NCBI GenBank assembly: GCA_030654175.1
Contig: JAURXZ010000024.1
Location: 186,001 to 250,000, forward strand
Length of the DNA stretch: 64,000 bases
Reading direction: 5' to 3'
DNA from: Bacteroidia bacterium
GTDB taxonomy: Bacteria; Bacteroidota; Bacteroidia; 2-12-FULL-35-15
Position 1 is the stretch's first letter, and every line of letters begins with the position of its first letter. This document shows, piece by piece, positions 1 through 8,698 of the stretch. The notes below the pieces were generated by a model, which ran no database searches, was not told the DNA's origin, and saw only the letters and a program-made list of their open reading frames with translations. The position numbers were made by a program, and so were the translations under genes.

Positions 1-2
1 TT

Positions 3-842
3 TTGGGGCGAAGAGAAACATTTAAACATCTTATTGTTTTAGGCGGCATCTGTTTGCTTTCTATTATTGCAATTTTAATTGGATTTAAACTTCAACTGTT
101 CCAGGTATATTTAAACGATGAAATTATCAATAACCTGATCATTTTAAATATTTTAGTCAGTTTATTATCTACGCTCGCTTTTATGCTGGCAGTGGCATTG
201 GAGTCCATAAAGCAGGAAAGCCTGATTGAAAAAATGTTCAAAGAAAAAGAAATTTTACTTGCAGAAGTTTTTCACCGTGTAAAAAACAATATGAACATTG
301 TTACAAGTCTATTAAATTTAAAAAAAAATATGTCCGATTCACATGAGGTACAAACGGCACTTGAAGATTGTCGTGGCCGTGTATATGCAATGGCTTTGGT
401 GCATCACAACATATTTACAAACAACAATACCATTGGTTTGAATTTTAAAGATTATGTAAATAGCCTGGTAACAGAAATAACGAACTCCTTAGGTGATAAA
501 GATGAGGTTGAAATTCTTTTGGAAACAGAAGATGTTAACCTGGAATTATCAAATGCAATACCCTGTGGATTAATTTTAAATGAATTAATTACAAACTCCT
601 TTAAATATGGACAATCGGAAAACAAAAAACTGTTGATCCATGTTAAATTGAAAAAAAACAAGAATACAATTGAGCTTGAAGTGAAAGATAATGGTCCGGG
701 GTTTTCGGATGAAGCCCTTCAAAAAACAAACACATTAGGCATTGAACTGATCAAATCTTTATCAGAACAGATTGGCGGAGCACACACCTTTGGTAATGAT
801 ACCGGACTGGTTTTTAATCTTACGTTCAAACAGGCTTCTTAA
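3..842 (+). CDS. HisKA_2-type sensor histidine kinase, possibly cut at its 5' end
   Basis: Membrane sensor kinase predicted to autophosphorylate a histidine and pass phosphate to an unlinked response regulator. Two hydrophobic segments (about residues 9-28 and 43-66) precede the phosphoacceptor helix with the motif EVFHRVKNNMNIV, characteristic of HisKA_2/HWE-like kinases. A HATPase domain follows, with the N-box around LILNELITNSFKYG and the G1 box KDNGPGFSD. The only start in view is a TTG at base 3 and the frame is open to the window edge, so the true N-terminus, perhaps with a sensor domain, may lie upstream. The catalytic part closely resembles the end of the seven-PAS kinase at 38248-42240. 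No response regulator is adjacent. Family assignment is secure; the input signal is unknown. Confidence 0.85.
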   Translation: MGRRETFKHLIVLGGICLLSIIAILIGFKLQLFQVYLNDEIINNLIILNILVSLLSTLAFMLAVALESIKQESLIEKMFKEKEILLAEVFHRVKNNMNIVTSLLNLKKNMSDSHEVQTALEDCRGRVYAMALVHHNIFTNNNTIGLNFKDYVNSLVTEITNSLGDKDEVEILLETEDVNLELSNAIPCGLILNELITNSFKYGQSENKKLLIHVKLKKNKNTIELEVKDNGPGFSDEALQKTNTLGIELIKSLSEQIGGAHTFGNDTGLVFNLTFKQAS

Positions 843-1009
843 GTTCTAATACTCGCCCTAAACCGCAATTACCAGCTGTGTCTTTGAATCGTTCTTGTTC
901 GTTTATTAAACACCAGATAGATCAAAGCGAAGCAGGTAAAAAATTTTATCTTTACTATATTTACGGATCTATTTTAAATAGACATTAACAATATAAAAAA
1001 AACAAAATT

Positions 1010-2167
1010 ATGGATGTTTCTTATATTTTAAATCACTTTGGTGAGGAACGTGAAGAATATTACGGAGCCGTTGCTCCACCGGTGTTTCAAACAAGTAATT
1101 TTTGTTTTAAAACGGTGGCAGAAATGCGTGAAAAATTAAAAAGGGAATTGGAAACCCCTTTTTATTCCAGAGGTTTTAACCCCACTGTATCGGTGCTTAG
1201 AAAAAAAGTGGCAGCGCTGGAGCAGGCCGAGGATGCGCTTGTTTTTTCCAGCGGAAGTGCGGCTGTTGCGGCAGCTGTAATGAGTGTTGTAAAGGCCGGA
1301 GACCATGTGGTTTGTGTTGAAAAACCTTATAGCTGGACCAATAATTTGTTAACCAAATACCTTTCGAAATATGGTGTTACCACCACATTTGTTGATGGTA
1401 AAGAACTGATAAACTTTGTGAATGCCATACAACCGAATACAAAATTAATTTACCTGGAAAGCCCTAATTCATTAACATTTGAGATGCAGGATATTGAAGC
1501 TGTTGCAATTCTTGCCAGATCAAAAAACATTTGCACCATCATTGATAACAGTTATAACTCACCTATTAACCAGCAGCCGATCACCCTTGGGATTGATATG
1601 GTAATACATTCAGCCACTAAGTATTTGAACGGACACAGTGATGTGGTTGCAGGTGTGGTGTGTGGAACAAAAGAGAGGATAATGAAAATGATGGCAGAAG
1701 AATACATGACCATTGGAGGCATTATTTCTGCGCAGGATGCTGCATTGATCGTACGCGGATTAAGAACACTCGAGCTTAGGGTAAACAGAAGCGCTGAAAC
1801 CACTGAAAAGATCATTTCTTTTTTAGAAAATCACCCTAAAATAAAACAGATCAATTACCCCTTCCTATCCACAAACCCACAACTGCATTTGGCTAAAAAA
1901 CAAATGAAGCAAGGCGGAGCTTTGTTTTCAATTGTTTTGAATGCTGAAAAAACTGAACAGATCGAAAAATTCTGTGATGGCCTAAAACGCTTTCTTATGG
2001 CCACTTCCTGGGGAGGTTACGAATCTCTCATTTTTCCGATATGTGCATTGGGTGCAAGTAAAAGCTTTGAAAATCCATTGCCATGGAATTTAGTTCGTTT
2101 GTATATTGGATTGGAAGATGCGGATTTATTGATTGAAGATTTGGGGCAGGCGCTGGATAAGATGTAA
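1010..2167 (+). CDS. PLP-dependent Cys/Met metabolism (transsulfuration) enzyme
   Basis: A fold-type I pyridoxal-phosphate enzyme of the cystathionine gamma-synthase/lyase family, acting on sulfur amino acids such as cystathionine, O-acylhomoserine or methionine. The Schiff-base lysine is K204 in SATKYLNGHSD. The N-terminal YSRGFNPTVSVLRKK region and the FSSGSAAVAAAVMS phosphate-binding loop are typical, and 385 residues is the normal length. It has its own 168-bp upstream gap, where a TATATTTA sequence about 50 bp before the ATG is near the Bacteroidota -7 consensus. I saw no SAM riboswitch there. Lyase, synthase and methionine gamma-lyase cannot be separated from sequence alone, so no symbol is given. 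Confidence 0.9.
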   Translation: MDVSYILNHFGEEREEYYGAVAPPVFQTSNFCFKTVAEMREKLKRELETPFYSRGFNPTVSVLRKKVAALEQAEDALVFSSGSAAVAAAVMSVVKAGDHVVCVEKPYSWTNNLLTKYLSKYGVTTTFVDGKELINFVNAIQPNTKLIYLESPNSLTFEMQDIEAVAILARSKNICTIIDNSYNSPINQQPITLGIDMVIHSATKYLNGHSDVVAGVVCGTKERIMKMMAEEYMTIGGIISAQDAALIVRGLRTLELRVNRSAETTEKIISFLENHPKIKQINYPFLSTNPQLHLAKKQMKQGGALFSIVLNAEKTEQIEKFCDGLKRFLMATSWGGYESLIFPICALGASKSFENPLPWNLVRLYIGLEDADLLIEDLGQALDKM

Positions 2168-2286
2168 AAATAAGCACTTCCTTACCACGCACAAAAGTTG
2201 AAACCGTTAACATCTGAGCTTCCTTCTTCAGATTAATGCCTGGTTCGCCAGCCTTTCAGAGAGTTCGGAAAGCGCCTTTTTTTCTT

Positions 2287-2294
2287 TACCTTTG
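2287..2294 (+). promoter_or_regulatory. Bacteroidota -7 element directly before a start codon
   Basis: TACCTTTG matches the Bacteroidota housekeeping -7 consensus TAnnTTTG. Its last base is only four nucleotides before the ATG at 2299, so transcription probably begins at or within a base or two of the start codon. No convincing -33 TTG was seen at the expected distance. Confidence 0.55.
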
Positions 2295-2298
2295 TTAT

Positions 2299-3279
2299 AT
2301 GAACACCCCAACAAAAAAATCACGCCCTCTCTTTTGGTTCTACATCCTTGTAGGCTATGTGATATTGCAGTTTGTTTGGTGGAGCTACCTGATGGTGGAT
2401 CATAACAATGAAATTTATTACCTGAAAACAGAACTTAATTTATTGAAGGGCGAAACACTTGACGAGGTGGTTTTAAAAGGCAATGAGCTGAACGAAAAAT
2501 TACACAAACGCTGGGTAATGATCTCCGGTGAAGGTGTTGTTTTTATGGGGGTTTTGTTATTAGGTATTTTTCAAATTCGCAAAACATTCAAGAGGGAGGC
2601 GGAACTTTCTCAACAACAGCAAAATTTTTTGTTATCCGTAACTCACGAATTAAAATCACCAATTGCATCCACCAAACTTCAATTACAAACACTTCAAAAA
2701 CACGAGCTCAACCGCGAAAAACAAAAAGAGATCTTAGCCAATGCCATCAATGATACCGACCGTTTAAATAATTTAGTTGAAAACATGTTGTTGGCGGCAA
2801 AAATTGAAAACAGTGTTTATTTACTTCATAAAGAAAACTATAATTTATCGGAATATATTACCGAAGGGATGAATCAAACCATTCAATCATTTCAATACCA
2901 ACAAAAAGTAGAGTTGAGTATTGAGCCCAATATTTACATGGATATAGACAGGACAAATTTCCCTTCCATCATTCTCAATCTCTTTGAAAATGCAGTAAAA
3001 TATTCTCCTGAAGATTCTACTATTGTGGTAAGTTTAAAAAAACAAAATCAAAAAATAATTTTAAGTGTTGCAGATCAGGGAATCGGGATTTCGGATAAAG
3101 AAAAAGAGACAATTTTTCAACGATTTTATCGGTCGGGCAATGAGGAAACCCGAAAAACAAAAGGAACAGGACTTGGCCTATATATTGTAGATTATTTAGT
3201 AAAACAACACAATGGAACAATAACCGTTAAAAATAATACACCGAAAGGAAGTGTTTTTGAGGTTGCGTTTTACGAATAA
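2299..3279 (+). CDS. Two-TM sensor histidine kinase (HisKA + HATPase_c)
   Basis: A classical membrane histidine kinase of 326 residues. Two membrane segments (about residues 11-30 and 76-94) flank a short periplasmic loop. The HisKA helix follows with phosphoacceptor motif SVTHELKSPIASTK, then N box NLFENAVKYSPE, G1 DQGIGISDKEKETIFQRFY and G2 GTGLGLYIVDYL. The frame is open further upstream, but ATG 2299 is preferred: it starts MNTPTKKSRPLFW just before the first membrane helix and lies immediately after a TACCTTTG promoter element. No response regulator is adjacent, so the cognate partner is unknown. It belongs to a different kinase subfamily from the HisKA_2 kinases elsewhere in the window. 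Confidence 0.9.
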   Translation: MNTPTKKSRPLFWFYILVGYVILQFVWWSYLMVDHNNEIYYLKTELNLLKGETLDEVVLKGNELNEKLHKRWVMISGEGVVFMGVLLLGIFQIRKTFKREAELSQQQQNFLLSVTHELKSPIASTKLQLQTLQKHELNREKQKEILANAINDTDRLNNLVENMLLAAKIENSVYLLHKENYNLSEYITEGMNQTIQSFQYQQKVELSIEPNIYMDIDRTNFPSIILNLFENAVKYSPEDSTIVVSLKKQNQKIILSVADQGIGISDKEKETIFQRFYRSGNEETRKTKGTGLGLYIVDYLVKQHNGTITVKNNTPKGSVFEVAFYE

Positions 3280-3394
3280 CGAATTTTGCCGAATAACGAA
3301 TTTTGCATGGTATTTGAATTCGCGGTTTTCGTAAAATTAAAATACAAGTAAACCAACAATGCATTCAAAACAGACTGAGTAATTCTTTCCCTCC

Positions 3395-3459
3395 CACTTT
3401 CTCGACTCCGCTCGAAATGACAGCGCACATGAGTCATTTCGAGCGGAGTCGAGAAAGTG
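3395..3459. repeat. REP-like palindrome, copy 1 (perfect 27-bp arms)
   Basis: Perfect inverted repeat with arms 3395-3421 and 3433-3459 and an 11-nt loop. The right arm contains GTCATTTCGAGCGGAGTCGA. A related palindrome lies at 5246-5303 and decayed relatives near 36203-36253 and 42490-42539. Short direct copies of CGAATAACGAATTTT (about 3283-3306) and their inverted counterparts AAATTCGTTATTCG (about 3512-3541) flank it. The position between a kinase and gpmI suggests a dispersed intergenic element rather than a gene-specific terminator. Confidence 0.85.
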
Positions 3460-3549
3460 TGGAGGCTTAATTTTGGGCTCAAATATTTACAACTGAACCA
3501 ACTAAAACACAAATTCGTTATTCGTTTAAATTCGTTATTCGCAGATCCT

Positions 3550-5064
3550 ATGAAAAAAGTAGCATTAATAATTTTAGATGGTTGGGGGCTTGGTGATGGC
3601 TCAAAATCTGATGCCATAGCCAATTCAAAGACACCCTTTGTAAATAGTTTATATAAAAAATATCCTCATTCTACGTTACGTACATCGGGCGTACATGTTG
3701 GATTACCACAAGGGCAAATGGGTAATAGTGAAGTAGGGCATCTTAATATTGGCGCAGGAAGGGTGGTATATCAGGACCTGGAACTGATCAACAAAGCCAT
3801 TCGTGAAAAAACAATTGACAACAATCCAACTCTTGTAAAAGCCTTTGAATACGCCAAACAAAACAACAAAGCGGTTCACTTTATAGGATTGGTTTCAGAA
3901 GGTGGTGTACATTCATCACAAGCGCACCTGCATTATTTATGCGACATGGCAAAGGCGAATGATCTCCCTAATGTATTTATTCACGCCTTTACAGATGGTC
4001 GCGATACTGACCCGAAAAGCGGTTTAGAATATTTAAAAAACTTAGAAGGTCATTTACAAAGCTCAAGTGGGAAAATCGCAAGCGTAATTGGCCGTTATTA
4101 TGCAATGGATAGGGACAAACGCTGGGAAAGAGTTAAATTAGCCTATGACCTGCTAATAAAAGGCGAAGGTAAAAAAACGAGAAACTTTTTAAAAGAAATT
4201 GAAAACTCTTATTCTGAAAATGTTACTGATGAATTTATTAAACCTATCGTAAATACAGATTCTTCAGGCAATCCGATTGGCACTATTAAAGAAAACGATG
4301 TGGTGATCTGTTTTAATTTCCGCACCGATCGTTGCAGGGAGATCACAGAAGTACTCAGCCAAAAAAACATGCCTGAATTTGGTATGAACACCTTGCCATT
4401 GTATTATGTTACCATGACCAATTACGACAATACATTTAAAAATGTACACATTGTTTTTGATAAAGATAACTTAGCCAATACACTTGGTGAAGTACTTGAA
4501 AAAGCAGAAAAAAAACAAATACGTATTGCCGAAACAGAAAAATATCCTCACGTTACTTTTTTCTTTTCCGGTGGCAGAGAAAAAGAATTTAATGGTGAAA
4601 AACGCATTATGGCGCCATCTCCAAAGGTTGCAACCTATGATCTAAAGCCTGAAATGAGTGCCATTGAATTAACAGATGCAATTATTCCCGAACTACAAAA
4701 AGGCGAAGCCGATTTTATATGTCTTAATTATGCAAATGCAGATATGGTAGGCCATACCGGTGTTTACAGTGCAATAATAAAAGCAGTGGAAACAGTTGAT
4801 AGCTGTTTGAAAAGAGTTGTAGAAACAGGCTTACAAAGTGGTTATTCATTCATCATCATTGCTGATCACGGTAACGCGGATTATGCAATTAACCCCGATG
4901 GTTCTCCAAACACAGCGCACAGCACTAACCCCGTACCTTGTATTTTAATTGATACTGATCATAAGAAAATAAAGGATGGGAAGTTGGCTGACATAGCCCC
5001 AACAATTTTAACAATGATGGGCGTTCCTGTTCCAAAAGAAATGACAGGGGATGTTTTGGTATAA
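3550..5064 (+). CDS. gpmI: 2,3-bisphosphoglycerate-independent phosphoglycerate mutase
   Basis: Interconverts 3- and 2-phosphoglycerate in glycolysis using metal ions and a phosphoserine intermediate, without a 2,3-BPG cofactor. Metal ligand D10 lies in LIILDGWG and nucleophile S60 in GQMGNSEVGHLNIGAGR. FTDGRDTDP and the C-terminal ADHGNADYAINPDGSPNTAH metal motif are present. The 504 residues are normal for iPGM. The frame is open upstream to 3457, but that part runs through the palindromic repeat and AT-rich repeats and has no homology-like content, so ATG 3550 (MKKVALIILDGWG) is chosen. It is monocistronic as far as can be seen; no classical terminator follows. Confidence 0.97.
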   Translation: MKKVALIILDGWGLGDGSKSDAIANSKTPFVNSLYKKYPHSTLRTSGVHVGLPQGQMGNSEVGHLNIGAGRVVYQDLELINKAIREKTIDNNPTLVKAFEYAKQNNKAVHFIGLVSEGGVHSSQAHLHYLCDMAKANDLPNVFIHAFTDGRDTDPKSGLEYLKNLEGHLQSSSGKIASVIGRYYAMDRDKRWERVKLAYDLLIKGEGKKTRNFLKEIENSYSENVTDEFIKPIVNTDSSGNPIGTIKENDVVICFNFRTDRCREITEVLSQKNMPEFGMNTLPLYYVTMTNYDNTFKNVHIVFDKDNLANTLGEVLEKAEKKQIRIAETEKYPHVTFFFSGGREKEFNGEKRIMAPSPKVATYDLKPEMSAIELTDAIIPELQKGEADFICLNYANADMVGHTGVYSAIIKAVETVDSCLKRVVETGLQSGYSFIIIADHGNADYAINPDGSPNTAHSTNPVPCILIDTDHKKIKDGKLADIAPTILTMMGVPVPKEMTGDVLV

Positions 5065-5245
5065 TTGACAACAATTCAAAAAATTGAGAATATCTCCCAA
5101 ACCACTAACATTTTTCTAAAAGCCATTCCGAACTTGCCCGCCCCTTGGCTATCGATGGTTCCGAATCTCATAGGATGCTGAAACATTTTCAGCATGGTGT
5201 AGGATTTGACTTTATATAAGTAAATCGTCATGGTAATCAGCCCCG

Positions 5246-5303
5246 CTTTCTCGACAAGCTCGAAATGACCACGCACGCAGTCATTTCGAGCTTGTCGAGA
5301 AAG
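5246..5303. repeat. REP-like palindrome, copy 2 (perfect 24-bp arms)
   Basis: Arms 5246-5269 and 5280-5303 are perfectly complementary with a 10-nt loop. The right arm begins GTCATTTCGAGCTTGTCGAG, sharing the outer sequence of copy 1 at 3395-3459. The central GCGGAG of copy 1 is replaced by GCTTGT, and the opposite arm changes to match. Paired change in both arms means the ability to fold is kept while sequence drifts. Confidence 0.85.
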
Positions 5304-5410
5304 GTGCGTTAGCTTATATAAGCAATAATGTTATTCTTTAAATAAAATTTAAACAGGCTCGTAACATCTTAGTATAAATAACATCTTTATTTTTAATCGA
5401 ATAAAATTTA

Positions 5411-5418
5411 TACTTTTG
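5411..5418 (+). promoter_or_regulatory. Bacteroidota -7 element of the peroxiredoxin-like gene
   Basis: TACTTTTG fits TAnnTTTG and ends seven nucleotides before the ATG at 5426, implying a leaderless or nearly leaderless transcript. The -33 region shows only T-rich sequence. Confidence 0.5.
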
Positions 5419-5425
5419 GTTAACA

Positions 5426-6409
5426 ATGAAAAGGATACATGTTTTAACAACCATAGGGCTTATTTTTGTTTTCACGGGGATATTCCTGATGCCTTCTGAA
5501 TCTCCATTATTAGCAACCATTTATGTGCTTGCGGGGTATCTTTTTTCAATCAAGGAGGTTTCAAAATACACATCCTGGTATCAGTTTTTAGTGGTTTTTT
5601 TCTCCGCTGCAATTTTAGGCCTCAGCCTTGAAAAAAATTTTCAGCATTTTCCTTTATTAACAGTAGCTACAGTTGTGGCAGCCGGAGGCTCTATACTTAG
5701 GATCGTTTTTTTTCGCGTATTCACTCACACACGGTATGCGTGGTTTGAGCCGTTAATGTTTGCTTCGGCCATATTACTTTACCTCGGTGCAAATGTTTTT
5801 TTCTCTTATGGCTGGCAAGGCTGGACCTTTCCGTTGCTGGTAATTTTTTTTCAAGGTATACTTACTTTTGGTGTTTTAAAAGACAACAAACAGTTGCGGG
5901 GTTTTAACTTTGGAGGAGACAGGATTGCTACCGGTAAAGAAGCCCCTTCCTTTGAATTGCCAGACCAGGAAGGTTGCCTTGTGAGCTTAATGGAATATGT
6001 GGGAAAAAGAAACCTGCTTTTGATCTTTGTTCGTGGCGACTGGTGCCCTGGATGCCACATGATGTTACGCACTTATGAGCGGGATCGAAAAAAATTCCAA
6101 ACCAAAGATATATTAGTAATGGCCATAGGCCCCGATCCGGTGGGCGTTAACCGCGATATGGTATTAAAGCTTGACTTGGATTTTAAGGTACTTTCTGATG
6201 CAGGGCAGCGAACCGCCATGCAATATGGTGTGCAATTAGCGGAATATGAAAATGATTTTGCCGAAAAATATGAGGCCGGAATACCATTGCCCGCATCTTT
6301 TTTGATCGATAAAAAAGGTTTGGTACAATACGTATCAAGACCCGACCGGGTAGGGGAGTTCCTTGATCCAAGAACCATCTTTCCGATCATAGATAATTTA
6401 ACGTATTAA
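5426..6409 (+). CDS. Polytopic membrane protein with peroxiredoxin-like domain
   Basis: The first ~150 residues are strongly hydrophobic, with about six predicted membrane helices. From about residue 165 an AhpC/TSA-like redoxin domain follows (KEAPSFELPDQEG, then FVRGDWCPGCHMMLRTYER). The CPGC pair is C207/C210, and the surrounding RGDWCPGC resembles the WCPxC motif of the peroxiredoxin-like subfamily. The likely role is thiol-based peroxide or disulfide chemistry at the membrane; which face carries the redoxin domain cannot be decided from sequence. The gene ends 17 bp before the phosphatase at 6427, so the two are probably co-transcribed. The membrane domain is not one I can name. A role in stress sensing with its neighbour is inference. 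Confidence 0.8.
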   Translation: MKRIHVLTTIGLIFVFTGIFLMPSESPLLATIYVLAGYLFSIKEVSKYTSWYQFLVVFFSAAILGLSLEKNFQHFPLLTVATVVAAGGSILRIVFFRVFTHTRYAWFEPLMFASAILLYLGANVFFSYGWQGWTFPLLVIFFQGILTFGVLKDNKQLRGFNFGGDRIATGKEAPSFELPDQEGCLVSLMEYVGKRNLLLIFVRGDWCPGCHMMLRTYERDRKKFQTKDILVMAIGPDPVGVNRDMVLKLDLDFKVLSDAGQRTAMQYGVQLAEYENDFAEKYEAGIPLPASFLIDKKGLVQYVSRPDRVGEFLDPRTIFPIIDNLTY

Positions 6410-6426
6410 CAGAATAAGATAACAAC

Positions 6427-7755
6427 ATGCAATACGTAATATGGGTGATCCTCGGGAGTTCTATGCTGGTGGTGCTGGTTATTGCGCTATCGGTTTACCT
6501 GAAACAGGGTTTTACGGAAAGCAGGCTCGAAACAGTTGAAAAGGAAAAGGTCAACTACGAAAGTATAATAGAGCAAGCCAATGATGCAATGTTTGTTATA
6601 GACCTTGTGGATGGACGCGTTCATCAGTGCAACCCCAGTGCTGCCGCGATGCTTGGTTATACTAAAAAAGAACTTGAAAAGAAAACCTTGTTTGACCTGC
6701 AACCAAAGGAACTGCTTGAAAAAAGTTCAAGCACCGTTGCTGATGTTTGGGAAAAAAAGGGCTTGATCTATAAAGATATTCCATTTGTTTGTAAAACCGG
6801 TGAGCTGTTACCTGTTGAATGTAGCGCTAAGGTTGCACCCTTTGCCGGGCGCCCGGCCATCGTTATTTATGCACGTGATATTACTGAACGGTTGCGACTG
6901 GAAAAGGAGATACAGGAACAAAGAGAGATCATTGAGGAAAAGAACAAAGACATTACCGACAGCATTGAATACTCCAAACGGATACAACGCTCCATATTCA
7001 TTGATAAAGATAAACTGAAGGAATATGCTCCTGAATCATTCATTTTTTTTAAGCCAAAAGATATTGTAAGTGGAGATTTTTATTGGTTCACGCACGTAAA
7101 CACCACCCGTGAAATTATCAGTCCGGATGGGGTTTTGGTTAAAGACCAGTTTTCTTTTTTGCTTGTGGCGGCAGTTGACTGCACCGGACACGGAGTTCCC
7201 GGAGCGTTTATGAGTATTATTGGCAATACATTGCTAAATCAGGCTATTAAAGATCCAACAGTTAATTCCCCTTCTGATGCACTCAACTATATCAATAAGG
7301 AACTTAAAAACATGCTGAATCAAAAAGCGGATGAAGCACAGATCCGCGATGGAATGGATATGGCATTGTGCGCTATTGATTTTAAAAGAATGACCCTGGA
7401 TTTTGCAGGGGCAAATAACCCGCTTTACATAATAAGAGGCGATGAATTAATTGAGTTAAAAGCAGATAAACAAGCCATTACCGCTTCATCTGATAGTAAT
7501 GCACTTCCTTATACAAATAAAACATTTGATTTGAAAAAAGATGATTGCATCTATCTTTTCACCGATGGATATGCCGATCAGTTTGGAGGCCTAAAGGGTA
7601 AAAAATTCATGTATAAAAAGTTTAAGGAAACATTAGCCTCCTTGCAGCGAAAAACAATGGATGAGCAAAAGACGATGCTCTATACCACCTTTGAAGACTG
7701 GAAAGGAACGCTTGAACAGGTTGATGATGTGTTGGTTATAGGAGTGAAAGTGTAA
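6427..7755 (+). CDS. PAS domain - SpoIIE/PP2C serine phosphatase
   Basis: A signalling phosphatase of the RsbU/SpoIIE type, predicted to remove phosphate from serine on an anti-sigma-antagonist-like partner. An N-terminal membrane anchor (about residues 4-24) and a short coiled stretch lead to a PAS domain (about 48-155, ending RDITERLRLEKE). A coiled coil of about 35 residues follows, then the SpoIIE domain from KPKDIVSGDFYWF to the C-terminus. Metal-binding aspartates are visible in AAVDCTGHGVPGAFMS and in DGMDMALCAID and FTDGYADQFGG. The KPKDIVSGDFYW wording is typical of Bacteroidota members. The substrate is unknown: no STAS or anti-sigma gene is nearby. It sits 17 bp after the redoxin gene, suggesting a redox-linked PAS input (inference). 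Confidence 0.9.
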   Translation: MQYVIWVILGSSMLVVLVIALSVYLKQGFTESRLETVEKEKVNYESIIEQANDAMFVIDLVDGRVHQCNPSAAAMLGYTKKELEKKTLFDLQPKELLEKSSSTVADVWEKKGLIYKDIPFVCKTGELLPVECSAKVAPFAGRPAIVIYARDITERLRLEKEIQEQREIIEEKNKDITDSIEYSKRIQRSIFIDKDKLKEYAPESFIFFKPKDIVSGDFYWFTHVNTTREIISPDGVLVKDQFSFLLVAAVDCTGHGVPGAFMSIIGNTLLNQAIKDPTVNSPSDALNYINKELKNMLNQKADEAQIRDGMDMALCAIDFKRMTLDFAGANNPLYIIRGDELIELKADKQAITASSDSNALPYTNKTFDLKKDDCIYLFTDGYADQFGGLKGKKFMYKKFKETLASLQRKTMDEQKTMLYTTFEDWKGTLEQVDDVLVIGVKV

Positions 7756-7799
7756 AGCAAAAGTGTGATGGAAAAATTTTTTTAAGTATAAAAATTATA

Positions 7800-8279
7800 A
7801 TGCCCATAATCCACCTTACAACTAGTATAAATGCACCTATCGAACGGTGTTTTGATCTTTCAAGAAGCATTGATCTGCACATGGCATCAACCTCCAAACC
7901 AAATGAAAGAGCAATTGCAGGGGTAACAAAAGGCCTGATAAATAAAGGAGAACAAGTAACCTGGCTCGCCAAACATTTTGGAATAGATCAAAAGCTAACA
8001 GCACAAATTACAGAAATGGATTTCCCGCATTCATTTACTGATGTTCAACTAAAAGGTGCTTTTAAAAGTATGACACATGTACATTCGTTCGAACAGAAAG
8101 GTGAACAAACTATTATGAAAGATCAGTTTGAATTCGAATCACCATTGGGTTTTGTTGGAGAATTATTTAATAAATTAATTTTAAGCGCTTACATGAAACG
8201 TTTTTTAATTGAACGCAATGAGGTTATTAAAACAATTTCGGAATCGGACGAATGGAAAAAATATCTGGCCAAAAATTAG
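7800..8279 (+). CDS. SRPBCC (START-like) family protein
   Basis: A 159-residue soluble protein with the SRPBCC helix-grip pattern: the opening HLTTSINAPIERCFDLSRSIDLHM is the typical first strand and helix, followed by GEQVTWLAKHFGIDQKL, SFTDVQLKGAFKSMTHVHSFE and a long C-terminal helix. Such proteins bind hydrophobic ligands in a deep pocket, and some are annotated as cell-division inhibitor or cyclase/dehydrase relatives. There are no catalytic residues I can point to. The gene follows the phosphatase by 44 bp with no clear promoter and may be read with it. The fold is probable; the ligand is unknown. Confidence 0.75.
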   Translation: MPIIHLTTSINAPIERCFDLSRSIDLHMASTSKPNERAIAGVTKGLINKGEQVTWLAKHFGIDQKLTAQITEMDFPHSFTDVQLKGAFKSMTHVHSFEQKGEQTIMKDQFEFESPLGFVGELFNKLILSAYMKRFLIERNEVIKTISESDEWKKYLAKN

Positions 8280-8698
8280 TTTTATATCTCATCTGCTTTC
8301 TCATAAATAGATATCTGTCAATAGATCGGTATTAAACTTAGGACGTCATTGCGAAGGAGGTACGACTGAAGCAATCTCAAACAAATAATTTGAGATTGCT
8401 TCAGGTAAAAACCCACACAATGAAGCTTCATATAATAGTGTTTTATTAAACATATGATAAAGGATCGTAATTTTAAAATTACTGAATCTGAGGCTAATAT
8501 TTAAAAGTAATTTGATTGTAAATTACTTTACTGACAACCTTTAATTAAGTTGCATCCCAAGTTTTTAACGTTTCAAAATACCTCTACAAGTTCTGAATTA
8601 TATATCTTTTATGCGCTCTTTACAAATTTTTCTATTGTTTGCAGAATTCGTTCACAAAGTGTAATTTAACGCTCTGTGAAAAATTCCATCAATAAGAA
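8280..8698. other. Intergenic region with GTCATTGCGA-type repeat
   Basis: No gene-like ORF. It contains one palindromic repeat (8344-8404), followed by about 290 bp of AT-rich sequence up to the ABC transporter gene. I saw no exact TAnnTTTG element close to the ATG at 8699. Confidence 0.5.
8344..8404. repeat. GTCATTGCGA-type palindromic repeat
   Basis: GTCATTGCGAAGGAGGTACG leads into a perfect 16-bp inverted repeat: arm 8366-8381 (CTGAAGCAATCTCAAA), 7-nt loop, arm 8389-8404. A single copy is visible in this window; its structure matches a dispersed palindromic intergenic element. Confidence 0.6.

Larger units (their letters stand above)
5065..5425. other. Intergenic region with palindromes
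   Basis: No supportable gene lies here. It holds a 9-bp perfect hairpin with a 3-nt loop (5175-5183/5187-5195; ATGCTGAAA pairing with TTTCAGCAT), the second REP-like palindrome at 5246-5303, an AT-rich stretch, and the -7 element of the following gene at 5411-5418. The short minus-strand ORFs here overlap the palindromes and have no protein-like character. Confidence 0.6.

Noticed and set aside
842-1009. SAM-responsive riboswitch before the transsulfuration gene
   Set aside because: The gap shows no recognisable conserved riboswitch core; only a weak promoter-like TATATTTA.
3270-3623. 117-codon minus-strand ORF upstream of gpmI
   Set aside because: Runs through the REP-like palindrome and into the gpmI start; composition is that of repeats.
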